From NCBI GenBank assembly GCA_016213695.1, contig JACQZV010000156.1:1-44411 (forward strand): 44,411 nucleotides of DNA, written 5' to 3'. This DNA is from Acidobacteriota bacterium (lineage in GTDB: Bacteria; Acidobacteriota; Vicinamibacteria; Vicinamibacterales; UBA2999). The position numbers and the translations under genes are program-made. Under the pieces are notes generated by a model. It searched no databases, had not been told where the DNA came from, and worked only from the letters and a program-made list of their open reading frames with translations. Shown one piece after another: positions 6,691-14,275 of the stretch (position 1 is the first letter of the stretch; the number at the start of each line of letters is the position of its first letter).

Positions 6691-8562
6691 ATGCAGCGTC
6701 TGATACTACTTTCCGCGGCGGTGATGAGCATGTCTGTGCTGATGGCGGGACAGGAGCGCGATCGCGCGAGGGTCGACGAGCAATACACGTGGAAGCTCGC
6801 CGACATCTATCCGGACGTCGCCGCGTGGCGGGCGGCGAAGGCGCGGGTGGCCACCGAGATCCCGCGCGTCCGCTCGTTCGCGGGGACGCTCGGGTCGTCG
6901 GCCCGGACGCTCGCCGACGCCCTCGAGACGATGACGCGGCTCGACAAGGAGCTGTCGCGTCTGTATGTCTATGCCAGCATGCTGGCCGATCAGGACACGC
7001 GCGTGAGCGAGCCGCAGGGCATGCAGCAGGAGATGCAGCAGCTCTACGCTGAATTCAGCGCGCAGGCGTCGTACATCCAGCCCGAGATCCTGCGGGCCGG
7101 AAGCGCCAGGGTGGAGCAGTTCCTGGCGGCGGAACCGCGCCTCACGGTCTACACCTTCTTCCTGCGGGACATCGTGCGGCGCGCGGCGCACACGCTGAGC
7201 GATGCGGAGGAGAAGCTGCTGGCTGACGCGCAGCCGCTGGCCGCGTCGGCGTCGAACATTTACGGCATCCTCGCGAACGCCGACTTCCCGTACCCGACCG
7301 TCACGCTGAGCGACGGGCGCATGGCGAAGGTCGACCAGGCCGGCTACGCGGAGCTGCGCACGCTGCCGAACCGGGACGATCGCCGGACGGCGATGGCGGC
7401 GTTCTTCGGGGCGCTCGGCGGTTTCGGCCGGACCTTCGGCACGACGATGAACTCGAACGTCCAGAAAGCGCTCTTCTACGCGAGGGCGCGGAAGTACGGC
7501 TCGACGCTCGAGTCGTCGCTGGACCGTCCGAACATCCCGGTGTCGGTGTACACGCACCTGGTCGACGGGGTGAACCGGAATCTGCCGACGTTCCATCGCT
7601 ACCTGCGCCTGCGCAAGCGGATGATGGGCGTGTCCGACGACCTGCACTATTCCGACCTGTACGCGCCGCTCGTGGCGTCGGTGAACCTGCGCTACACGCC
7701 GGAGGAGGCGCAGCAGCTCGTGCTGCGCGCCAGCGCGCCGCTCGGGAGCGACTACGTCACCGTGCTGCGCCGCGCGTTCGGCGAGCGCTGGCTCGACTGG
7801 TATCCGGCGGAGGGGAAGCGCTCCGGCGCGTACTCGAACGGCGGCGCCTACGACGTGCACCCCTACATGCTGTTGAACTACCTCGGGCAGTACAACGACG
7901 TGAGCACGCTGGCGCACGAGCTGGGCCACACGATGCACAGCTATTACTCGAACAAGGCGCAGGCGTACCCGCTGGCCGACTACCCGACGTTTGTCGCCGA
8001 GGTGGCCTCAACCTTCAACGAGGCGCTGCTCATCGACTACATGCTGAAGCAGGTAAAGGACGAGCCGACGCGGCTGTCGCTGCTCGGCAACTACCTCGAG
8101 AACATCAAGGCGACGGTCTTCCGGCAGACGCAGTTCGCCGAGTTCGAGCTGCGGATGCACGAGATGGGGCTGAGAAACGAGCCGATCACGGGTGAGGCGC
8201 TCGCGAAGCTGTACCTCGACATCACGAAGCGCTATTACGGGCACGACGAGCACGTCGTCATCGTGGACGACTACGTGGCCCACGAGTGGAGCTACATCCC
8301 GCACTTCTACAGCGACTTCTACGTGTTCCAGTACGCCACGTCGTTTACGGCAGCCGAAATGCTCGCCAGCCGGGTGCTGGCCGGCGATCCGGCGGCGACG
8401 AAGCGGTACCTGACGTTCATCAGCTCAGGCGGCTCCCGCTATCCGATCGATCTGCTCAAGGACGCCGGCGTCGACATGACGACCGACGAACCGCTCACCG
8501 TCACCGTCCGGACGATGAACCGGGTGATGGACGAAATCGAAGGAATCCTGGCGAAGCGCTAG
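6691..8562 (+). CDS. pepF: Exported M3-family oligoendopeptidase (PepF-like)
   Basis: A 623-residue zinc metallopeptidase of the M3 family (oligoendopeptidase F type) that cleaves short peptides. The zinc motif HELGHTMHSYYSN begins at His409 (HExxH, 409-413), with the downstream glutamate of the third ligand expected in FVAEVASTFNEALL, about 25 residues later. The N-terminal helical part and the full C-terminal part (HEWSYIPHFYSDFYVFQYATSF) are present, so length and layout are normal. Unlike cytoplasmic PepF it starts with a hydrophobic signal (LILLSAAVMSMSVLMAG), so it probably acts in the periplasm on imported peptides. The start is set by the -10-like box 8 nt upstream. The gene ends just before a convergent DinB-like gene. 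Confidence 0.92.
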   Translation: MQRLILLSAAVMSMSVLMAGQERDRARVDEQYTWKLADIYPDVAAWRAAKARVATEIPRVRSFAGTLGSSARTLADALETMTRLDKELSRLYVYASMLADQDTRVSEPQGMQQEMQQLYAEFSAQASYIQPEILRAGSARVEQFLAAEPRLTVYTFFLRDIVRRAAHTLSDAEEKLLADAQPLAASASNIYGILANADFPYPTVTLSDGRMAKVDQAGYAELRTLPNRDDRRTAMAAFFGALGGFGRTFGTTMNSNVQKALFYARARKYGSTLESSLDRPNIPVSVYTHLVDGVNRNLPTFHRYLRLRKRMMGVSDDLHYSDLYAPLVASVNLRYTPEEAQQLVLRASAPLGSDYVTVLRRAFGERWLDWYPAEGKRSGAYSNGGAYDVHPYMLLNYLGQYNDVSTLAHELGHTMHSYYSNKAQAYPLADYPTFVAEVASTFNEALLIDYMLKQVKDEPTRLSLLGNYLENIKATVFRQTQFAEFELRMHEMGLRNEPITGEALAKLYLDITKRYYGHDEHVVIVDDYVAHEWSYIPHFYSDFYVFQYATSFTAAEMLASRVLAGDPAATKRYLTFISSGGSRYPIDLLKDAGVDMTTDEPLTVTVRTMNRVMDEIEGILAKR

Positions 8563-8570
8563 CCGACTCG

Positions 8571-9140
8571 CTACCGTGCCGGACGGGGTTCGGACGAGGG
8601 CGGCACGATGCTCTTGATGCGCATCGTCGTGATGAGGTTCCCGTAGATTTCGTTGTTGTGGACGACGTTCAGCATGAGCAGGGCCATCCGCGTGTTGCGG
8701 ACGACGCGGCCGCTCTCCTGCTGAATTTCGACGACCTGCGCACCGTTCTCGTCGTTCAGCCCGGCGTAGACCGGATCGCAGTGGGCGAACGAGTCGGCGA
8801 GCACCTTCAGGATGTCCGCCTTTGCCTTCAGCGTCGCCTCGAAGTTGATCCCGGCGTTGGGATTCTTCTCGCCCTTTGCCTGCGAGCACCAGAGGAAGTT
8901 GTAGTTGGCCACGTGCGCCAGGTGCTGGCCGAACGTGCGGACTTCTTCCTGCGGGCCGGGACGCAGGCCGTAGAGATCCTCCGGCACCTTGTCCGCCGAT
9001 CGGGTGATGTTGTTCTTGTTGCCGTTGTACATGTTGCGCAGGAACGCGGAGGTGGTCGGTGGCGCCTGCGGCGCCTGCTGCGCGAACGCGGGGACGAGGA
9101 GCGCGGTGCTGATGAGAGCGGTCGTGAACAGTGTCTTCAT
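8571..9140 (-). CDS. DinB-family protein with signal peptide
   Basis: A 189-residue protein with a Sec signal peptide (MKTLFTTALISTALLVPAFAQ) followed by a DinB/YfiT four-helix bundle: TRSADKVPEDLYGLRPGPQEEVRTFGQHLAHVANYNFLWC, then a last helix with VVHNNEIYGNL. The two metal-binding histidine positions of the family are visible (GQHLAHV and VVHNNE). DinB-like proteins are mostly thiol-dependent metalloenzymes; a secreted form is less common. TATAAT lies 10 nt before the ATG. It lies downstream of the arginase gene on the same strand. Confidence 0.85.
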   Translation of the reverse strand: MKTLFTTALISTALLVPAFAQQAPQAPPTTSAFLRNMYNGNKNNITRSADKVPEDLYGLRPGPQEEVRTFGQHLAHVANYNFLWCSQAKGEKNPNAGINFEATLKAKADILKVLADSFAHCDPVYAGLNDENGAQVVEIQQESGRVVRNTRMALLMLNVVHNNEIYGNLITTMRIKSIVPPSSEPRPAR

Positions 9141-9150
9141 ACGTAGCGGG

Positions 9151-9156
9151 ATTATA
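9151..9156 (-). promoter_or_regulatory. TATAAT -10 element for the exported DinB gene
   Basis: On the minus strand TATAAT ends 10 nt before the ATG at 9140, giving a leader of only a few nucleotides. It lies in the 19-bp gap after the arginase stop, so the gene can be transcribed independently. Confidence 0.6.
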
Positions 9157-9159
9157 GCG

Positions 9160-10068
9160 TTACAGAATCCGTTTGCCCAGTGCCGACAGCGCGAGCTCGG
9201 CCGCGAATTCCGCGGTGGCGTTGCGGAGGTCGAGCGTCGGGTTGACTTCGACGAGGTCGAGGGCGACCAGACGGCGGGAGTCGGCGACGAGTTCCATGAC
9301 CATGTGGGCCTCGCGGTAGTCGAGGCCGCCCTTGACGGGGGTGCCGACGCCCGGCGCGATCGACGGATCGCAGACGTCCATGTCGAGCGAGACGTGAATG
9401 CCGCCGGTGCCCTCCGAGGCTACGGCAATGGCCCGTTCGGCAACCGTGGCGATGCCGTCGCGATCGATGTCTTTCATCGTGAAGACGTGGACGCCGGAGC
9501 CCCGGAGCTGCGCCTTCTCTTCCTCGTCCAGATTCCGAATGCCGAGCAGCACGGTATGCTGCGGCTGGACCGCCGGGGAGAATCCGATTGACGAGAGTTC
9601 GGCCGGCTCGTTGCCGAGCAGGGCAGCCAGCGGCATGCCGTGGACGTTGCCGCTCGTCGTGGTGGCCGGCGTGTTCATGTCGCCGTGCGCGTCGATCCAG
9701 ATCAGGCCGAGCGGCAGCGACGCCGAGCGCTGCACCCATCCGGCGCTGGCCGCGACCGAGCCGGCCGCCAGACTGTGGTCGCCGCCAAGCACGAGCGGCA
9801 GGGCCCCGGCGTCGAGCGACTTGAGCGCGAGGTCGTGCAGCTTCTGGCAAACCCGGGCGATCTCACGGATGTATTTCTTGCGCTTGTCCGCCGGACGCTG
9901 CGTTTCGGGAATCGGCGCCGCGAGGTCGCCCCGATCGACGACCGTACGGCCGAGGGCGGCAATCTGATCGCCGATCCCCGCGATCCGCAGCGCTGACGGC
10001 CCCATGTCGACGCCGCGGCGGCCGGCGCCGAGATCCAAGGGCACGCCGATGATGTGGACGGGCTTCAT
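9160..10068 (-). CDS. rocF: Arginase (arginase/agmatinase superfamily)
   Basis: A 302-residue ureohydrolase that converts arginine to ornithine and urea using two Mn ions. All metal ligands are visible: GGDHS (His98), DAHGDMN (Asp126, His128, Asp130) and SLDMDVCDP (Asp230, Asp232). The N-terminus (VHIIGVPLDLGAGRRGVDMGPSALR) is typical of true arginases (RocF type) rather than agmatinases, and so is DAHGDMNTPATTTSGNVHGMPLA, which covers the substrate loop. The length is normal. Start ATG 10068 has no Shine-Dalgarno; instead five GGG runs at 7-nt spacing lie immediately upstream (10073-10107). No other arginine or urea genes are in the window. Confidence 0.93.
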   Translation of the reverse strand: MKPVHIIGVPLDLGAGRRGVDMGPSALRIAGIGDQIAALGRTVVDRGDLAAPIPETQRPADKRKKYIREIARVCQKLHDLALKSLDAGALPLVLGGDHSLAAGSVAASAGWVQRSASLPLGLIWIDAHGDMNTPATTTSGNVHGMPLAALLGNEPAELSSIGFSPAVQPQHTVLLGIRNLDEEEKAQLRGSGVHVFTMKDIDRDGIATVAERAIAVASEGTGGIHVSLDMDVCDPSIAPGVGTPVKGGLDYREAHMVMELVADSRRLVALDLVEVNPTLDLRNATAEFAAELALSALGKRIL

Positions 10069-10072
10069 CGCT

Positions 10073-10107
10073 GCCCACTGCCCACTGCCCGCTGCCCTCT
10101 GCCCACT
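10073..10107 (-). repeat. Five-unit GGGCAGT heptad array; G-quadruplex motif in arginase leader
   Basis: On the plus strand the units are GCCCACT, GCCCACT, GCCCGCT, GCCCTCT, GCCCACT. On the minus (mRNA-sense) strand this gives five GGG runs separated by 4-nt loops (CAGA, CAGC, CAGT, CAGT), which satisfies the standard G3+N1-7 quadruplex pattern. It fills the gap between the stop of the upstream methyltransferase gene and the arginase ATG, where the ribosome would bind. Confidence 0.8.
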
Positions 10108-10741
10108 ACCGCACCCTGTACGACACCGACATGCCCTCGTGCGAGGGCGACACGATGGTCGTGAAGAGCGCGGGATGGGCGAGCACCGTCTGCAGGAACG
10201 GCTCCATCTCGTTCTTCTTGTTCACCACGTTGTGCGCCACGAACACGCCGCCGGGCGCCAGGCGCGGAAACACGAGGTCGAAGAACTTCTTGTAGTCGGA
10301 CTTCCAGGCGTCGAGGAAGACGAAGTCGAAGGTTCCCGGCAGGCGTGGAATTTCCACGAAGGCGTCGCCCCGCACGACGCGGACCACGTCGCCGAGGCCG
10401 GCGTTCCGGACGTTGGCGGCGGCGGCGGCGGCCCGTTGCGCGTCGTATTCGATGGCGACCACGCGCCCGCCGGTCTCGCGCGCGCCGAGGCCGAGCCAGA
10501 TGCCGCTGTAGCCGCTCGCCGCGCCGACCTCGAGCACCGACTTCGCTCCCCGCGCCGCCACGAGCACGCGCAGGAAGCGGCCGTCCTCCTCGGAGACGGC
10601 GAGCAGCCCGGCGTCGGCCGCCCTGATGCCCCGCAGCACGTTCGCAATCTGCGGGGTGAGCGCGCCGGAGGGCGAGGCGCTCTGCGCCATCGGCGCGGCC
10701 GCGGAAAGACAGAGCAGGGCGGAACACGCGAACCGGCGCAT
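10106..10741 (-). CDS. O-methyltransferase-like protein with signal peptide
   Basis: A 211-residue class I SAM methyltransferase of the O-methyltransferase (COMT-like, type 3) family: VLEVGAASGYSGIWLGLGA (69-87) is the SAM motif I, followed by VVAIEYD and FDFVFLDAWKSDYKKFFDLVFPRLAPGGVFVAHNV, the usual metal/catalytic region of this family. The protein begins with a probable signal peptide (MRRFACSALLCLSAAAPMAQS), so it is predicted to leave the cytoplasm, as with the methyltransferase at 5800-6603. The ATG lies 6 nt after a TAGAAT box. Upstream on the same strand is hemG; downstream is arginase. The substrate is unknown. Confidence 0.85.
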   Translation of the reverse strand: MRRFACSALLCLSAAAPMAQSASPSGALTPQIANVLRGIRAADAGLLAVSEEDGRFLRVLVAARGAKSVLEVGAASGYSGIWLGLGARETGGRVVAIEYDAQRAAAAAANVRNAGLGDVVRVVRGDAFVEIPRLPGTFDFVFLDAWKSDYKKFFDLVFPRLAPGGVFVAHNVVNKKNEMEPFLQTVLAHPALFTTIVSPSHEGMSVSYRVR

Positions 10742-10747
10742 GCCCGG

Positions 10748-10753
10748 ATTCTA
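10748..10753 (-). promoter_or_regulatory. TAGAAT -10 element, leaderless start for 10741
   Basis: TAGAAT on the minus strand ends 6 nt before the methyltransferase ATG and sits just past the stop of hemG. No Shine-Dalgarno is present. Confidence 0.5.
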
Positions 10754-10755
10754 CG

Positions 10756-12177
10756 CTACGCCCATGGCGACGGCGCCTGTCGGGCCGCGGCGGCGAGGTA
10801 GGCGTCGGCGCCGGCGGCTGTCGCCCGCCCGTCGGCGATGCAGTCGGGAATGCCGATCGCACGGAAGCCGCTGCCGGTGAGGAAGAGGCCCGGGGTTGCG
10901 GTCAGCCGCTCGTCGATGGCCGCAACGCGCTCGAGATGACCGACGTCGTACTGGGGACTCTGGAGGGGCCACCGGAACAGCCGCGTGACGAGCGGCGGAC
11001 CCGTGATGTCGAGCACCTCCTCGAGCGACTCGCGTGCCGAGGCGGTCAGGTCGTCGTCTGTCCGGTCGAGCCCGCGCGGGTCGCGGCCGCCGCCGAGAAA
11101 CGCGCGGAGCAGCGCGCAGCCCTCCGGCGCGCGTCCCGGCCACTTGGAGCTGACCCACGTCGCGGCGAGCAGCGGACTGTCCTCGAGACGCGGCACGACG
11201 AAGCCGGAGCCGCGCATCGGATGCCCGATCTGGTCGCGACGGTAGCCGAAGGCCACCGTGGCCGTCGACGCGTAGGGGATGCCGTCGCAGAGCGCCGCGA
11301 GCGCCGTGTCCAGGCTGCGCAGCAGGCGGGCGGCCGCGTAGGCGGGGATGGCGAGCATCACGGCGCGGGCGTCGAACCGCCCTGCGTCGGACTCCACCGC
11401 ATACGCCGCGCCGCCGCGGCGCAGACCGGTGACGCGCGCCGAGCAGACCGCCGAGCCCGGTTCGAGCGCGGCCGCAAGCGCCTCGACGAGCTCGCCGACG
11501 CCGCCAGGCAGCGACACAAACGCTCCCTGCGGCGAGGGGCGCAGGCGCAGCGCACGCATCGAGCGGATCACGCTGCCGCTGCGCCGCTCGGCTTCGAGCA
11601 GTCGGGGAAAGAGCGCGCGCATCGAGAGGCGCTCGGCGTCGCCGGCGTGAATGCCGGCCAGCAGCGGCTCGGCCAGGTAGTCGGCCGCCTCGGAGCCAAA
11701 GCGGCGCCGCACGAACGAGGCAATCGACTCGTCCTCGCCGCCCGGGCCGCCCCTGGGGATCGCCACCTCGCATGCCATCCGCAGCCGGCCGGCCCATGTG
11801 AAGAGCGACGAGCGCGCCAGCGCGGCGGCGCTCAGTGGAAAACCGAGAAACGATCCGGGGGCGATCGGATGCAGGCGACGATCGCGCATCACGTACGCGG
11901 TGCGCGGCTCGAGCGTCGGGATCAGCCGATCGGCGATGCCCAGCTCGCGGCAGAGGGCGACGGCGGCCGGCTTCTGCACGAGCAGCGCGTCAGGCCCGCC
12001 GTCGATGGTCCAGCCGTCGAACCGCTCGGTGCGGATCACGCCACCGAGGCGGCCGCTCGCTTCGAGCACCCGCACGCGGCGCCCCAGCCGCTGCAGCTGG
12101 TAGGCCGCCGCCAGGCCGGCGATGCCGCCGCCCACGACGAGAACATCCAGTTCCGGATTCGGGATCCCGGAGGTCAT
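10756..12177 (-). CDS. hemG: Protoporphyrinogen/coproporphyrinogen oxidase (HemG/HemY family)
   Basis: A 473-residue FAD-dependent oxidase of late haem synthesis. The N-terminus has the Rossmann FAD motif VVGGGIAGLAAAYQL (14-28), followed by RVRVLEASGRLGGVIRTE, and the C-terminus has the second FAD-binding segment GLFLTGSGFRAIGIPDCIADG, as in PPOX enzymes. The middle (PLLAGIHAGDAERLSMRALFPRL) is the family's substrate-domain signature. It would remove six electrons from protoporphyrinogen IX, or act on coproporphyrinogen III as in Gram-positive CgoX; the sequence alone does not settle which. Its ATG overlaps the hemE stop (ATGA, 12174-12177), so the two are translationally coupled. No hemH lies between or after them in this window. 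Confidence 0.92.
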   Translation of the reverse strand: MTSGIPNPELDVLVVGGGIAGLAAAYQLQRLGRRVRVLEASGRLGGVIRTERFDGWTIDGGPDALLVQKPAAVALCRELGIADRLIPTLEPRTAYVMRDRRLHPIAPGSFLGFPLSAAALARSSLFTWAGRLRMACEVAIPRGGPGGEDESIASFVRRRFGSEAADYLAEPLLAGIHAGDAERLSMRALFPRLLEAERRSGSVIRSMRALRLRPSPQGAFVSLPGGVGELVEALAAALEPGSAVCSARVTGLRRGGAAYAVESDAGRFDARAVMLAIPAYAAARLLRSLDTALAALCDGIPYASTATVAFGYRRDQIGHPMRGSGFVVPRLEDSPLLAATWVSSKWPGRAPEGCALLRAFLGGGRDPRGLDRTDDDLTASARESLEEVLDITGPPLVTRLFRWPLQSPQYDVGHLERVAAIDERLTATPGLFLTGSGFRAIGIPDCIADGRATAAGADAYLAAAARQAPSPWA

Positions 12178-13208
12178 CCCCTTCGCCGCGAGGCGCTGTG
12201 CACGTACTGCGCGAGCATCTGGACGTGTTCGACGGGTGTTGAGGGCAGGATGCCGTGCCCGAGATTAAAGATGTGCCCGGGGCGGCCGGCGACGGCATCG
12301 AGGATGGCGTCGGTCTGGCCGAACATGCGCGGCATCGGTCCGAGCAGCAGCGTCGGATCGAGGTTGCCCTGGACGGCGCGATCGTCCCCGATCCGCTCCC
12401 AGGCGACGTCGATCGGGATGCGCCAGTCGACGCCGATGACGTCGCCGCCGGCCTCGGTCAGCTCGCCAAGCATCGCCGCCGTGCCCGTGCCGAAATGGAT
12501 GGTCGGTACCCGCCGTCCGATTCGCTCGAAGATGCCGCGGGTGTGCGGCAGCGCGAATTCGCGGTAATCAGCAGGGCTGAGCATGCCGACCCATGAGTCG
12601 AACAGCTGCACGGCGTCCACGCCGGCATCGATTTGCGCGGTCAGATAGGCGGCGGCCATCGTCGCGAGGCGCTCGCACAGCCGATGCCAGGCGTCCGGAT
12701 GCCCGTACATGAGCGCCTTGGTGCGCGCAAAGCTCGCCGAGTGGCCGCCCTCGATCGCGTACGACGCGAGGGTGAACGGGGCGCCGGCGAAGCCGATGAG
12801 CGGCACGCGCCCCTGCAGCTCGCGCTGAATCATCCCGATGGCCTCGAGCACCGGCGAGAGCGCGACCTGCGGCTCGAACGTCTTCAGCCTGTCGATGTCG
12901 GAGGGCGAGGTAATGGGCCGCTCGAGTTGCGGGCCTTCGCCCTTGATGAAATCAAACGGCAGGCCCATGGGCTCCAGCGGGAGCAGCAGATCGGAGAAGA
13001 GGATGGCCGCATCCACCTCGATGCGGCGGACCGGCTGCAGCGTCACTTCGGTCGCCAGCTCGGGCGTGCGGCAGATGTCGAGCAGGGAATGACGCTCGCG
13101 GAGCGCGCGGTACTCAGCCATGTAGCGGCCCGCCTGCCGCATGAACCAGACGGGCGTGGCATCGACTGGCTCACGCCGGCACGCCTTCAGGAACCGGGCC
13201 GTCGGCAA
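12174..13208 (-). CDS. hemE: Uroporphyrinogen decarboxylase
   Basis: A 344-residue enzyme that decarboxylates the four acetate side chains of uroporphyrinogen III to give coproporphyrinogen III. It has the family signature VWFMRQAGRYMAEYRALRE (21-39), FSDLLLPLEPMGLPFDF, GFAGAPFTLASYAIEGG, and the closing NLGHGILPSTPVEHVQ. Length and layout are normal. The start is TTG 13208, because RFLKACRREPVDATPVWFM is the expected N-terminus; no Shine-Dalgarno is evident. It begins 6 nt after the response-regulator stop and overlaps hemG, so the three probably form one transcript. Confidence 0.95.
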   Translation of the reverse strand: MPTARFLKACRREPVDATPVWFMRQAGRYMAEYRALRERHSLLDICRTPELATEVTLQPVRRIEVDAAILFSDLLLPLEPMGLPFDFIKGEGPQLERPITSPSDIDRLKTFEPQVALSPVLEAIGMIQRELQGRVPLIGFAGAPFTLASYAIEGGHSASFARTKALMYGHPDAWHRLCERLATMAAAYLTAQIDAGVDAVQLFDSWVGMLSPADYREFALPHTRGIFERIGRRVPTIHFGTGTAAMLGELTEAGGDVIGVDWRIPIDVAWERIGDDRAVQGNLDPTLLLGPMPRMFGQTDAILDAVAGRPGHIFNLGHGILPSTPVEHVQMLAQYVHSASRRRG

Positions 13209-13214
13209 GGGTGC

Positions 13215-13619
13215 TCAGTCCCGGACGGGGCTGCCGAGCAGGTCGCGCGCCAGCGTGACCAGCTCTTCGAGCCAGAGCGGCTTGTAGCGCAGCTCGGCGC
13301 CGAGCGACTGAATCTCGGCGGCCTGCGCCTCGTCGAGGTAGTAGTCGCCCGTGACAATCGCGACCGGCGTGCGGATGAGGCCGGGAATCGTCCGGATGGC
13401 GCGCAGAAACTGCAGGCCGCTCGTCAGCGGCATCCGCAGGTCGAGAATGACCGCATGCGGCCGATGAGCCTGGGCCAGGCTCAGGCCTTCGTCGGCCGAC
13501 AGGGCAGCCCAGACTTCGTATCCCTCGAGGCGAAGCATCCGCGAAAACGTATCCGTCACGCTCACGTCGTCATCGACAATGAGCACGCGGGCGACCGTGG
13601 CGCTGCCTCCGGAGGACAC
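13215..13619 (-). CDS. Single-domain response regulator (receiver only)
   Basis: A 134-residue CheY-like receiver with no output domain. The conserved sites are present: acidic cluster VDDD (16-18), phospho-acceptor Asp60 in VILDLRMP, Thr90 in IVTGD, and Lys113 in RYKPLW. It could relay phosphate or act by protein contact; no histidine kinase is in the window. GTG 13619 or GTG 13595 (with GGAGG about 9 nt upstream) could be the start. It leads the hemE-hemG run and is divergent from the gene at 13675, sharing a 55-bp promoter region. Confidence 0.88.
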   Translation of the reverse strand: MSSGGSATVARVLIVDDDVSVTDTFSRMLRLEGYEVWAALSADEGLSLAQAHRPHAVILDLRMPLTSGLQFLRAIRTIPGLIRTPVAIVTGDYYLDEAQAAEIQSLGAELRYKPLWLEELVTLARDLLGSPVRD

Positions 13620-13637
13620 GACGGTATTCTCTCATGC

Positions 13638-13643
13638 TATATT
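13638..13643 (+). promoter_or_regulatory. Extended -10 element (TGC-TATATT) for 13675
   Basis: TATATT preceded by TGC (an extended -10) lies about 31 nt before the TTG start at 13675. The transcript would carry a leader of about 25 nt containing GGAGG at 13665-13669. Confidence 0.5.
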
Positions 13644-13674
13644 CACCCGGTTTGCGCGTGTCCCGGAGGTCTCG

Positions 13675-14268
13675 TTGAGTCCAATCCTCTTGCGGCCTGT
13701 CCGCGAGCAGCTCGAGCACGACCGGGTGATCCGTCTGCTCCAGGTGAAATATAAGCGAAAATTTGAGGTCGCCATCAATCCTGGCAACCAGCAGGTGGCG
13801 CCCGTTACGGTGGGGCAATCACCCTGGTTTCCGGATCTTGTGCTCCAGGCTCAGGAGCGGGGACGTAAAGTGCTCGGCGTGGTCGAGGTGGAAACCGCTG
13901 AATCGGTGAACAAGGTGGAGGCGCTGGCGCAGTGGGCGACGTTCTCGCGCCTGCGCGCCGCCTTTCACCTCTATGTGCCAGCCTCGATGATGGACGTGGC
14001 GCGGCAGTTGTGCGCAGAACTGCAGATTCCCGTCACTGAAGTCTGGGCGTACTCCGCGATGGGCGATCAGATGCGCTTCACGCTCGTGCAGCGGGCGTCA
14101 CGCGCGGCGGAGGAAAGGGCGCCGGCGTCGGCGCGGGCGGCTGGGGCGACTCGCCGCGCTGCCGGGGGGCGCACGCGGCCCAGGCCGCCGGCGCGCGCGC
14201 GACGCAAGACTGCCAAGACCAGTCCCGCCAGGAAGACGACGTCGAGGGCGCCGAGGAAACGGAAATAG
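13675..14268 (+). CDS. Unknown protein with PD-(D/E)XK nuclease-like core and basic tail
   Basis: A 197-residue protein. The start TTG 13675 has GGAGG 5 nt upstream (13665-13669). Residues about 20-135 form one compact domain: VIRLLQVKYKRKFEVAINPG, then PWFPDLVLQ, then KVLGVVEVETAESV, then VEALAQWATFSRLRAAFHLYVP. The order PD...(spacer)...ExE resembles the PD-(D/E)XK nuclease core, with Asp in FPDLVL and Glu in VVEVET as candidate metal ligands. This is pattern recognition, not a firm assignment. The last ~60 residues are Arg/Lys/Ala/Pro-rich and histone-tail-like, suggesting nucleic-acid binding. It is followed 7 nt later by the gene at 14276. Confidence 0.6.
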   Translation: MSPILLRPVREQLEHDRVIRLLQVKYKRKFEVAINPGNQQVAPVTVGQSPWFPDLVLQAQERGRKVLGVVEVETAESVNKVEALAQWATFSRLRAAFHLYVPASMMDVARQLCAELQIPVTEVWAYSAMGDQMRFTLVQRASRAAEERAPASARAAGATRRAAGGRTRPRPPARARRKTAKTSPARKTTSRAPRKRK

Positions 14269-14275
14269 GACATCG

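Noticed and set aside
10936-12567. Long plus-strand frame opposite hemG and hemE
   Set aside because: Low-complexity Arg/Ala/Gly composition without motifs; the haem genes on the other strand have full conserved motifs.
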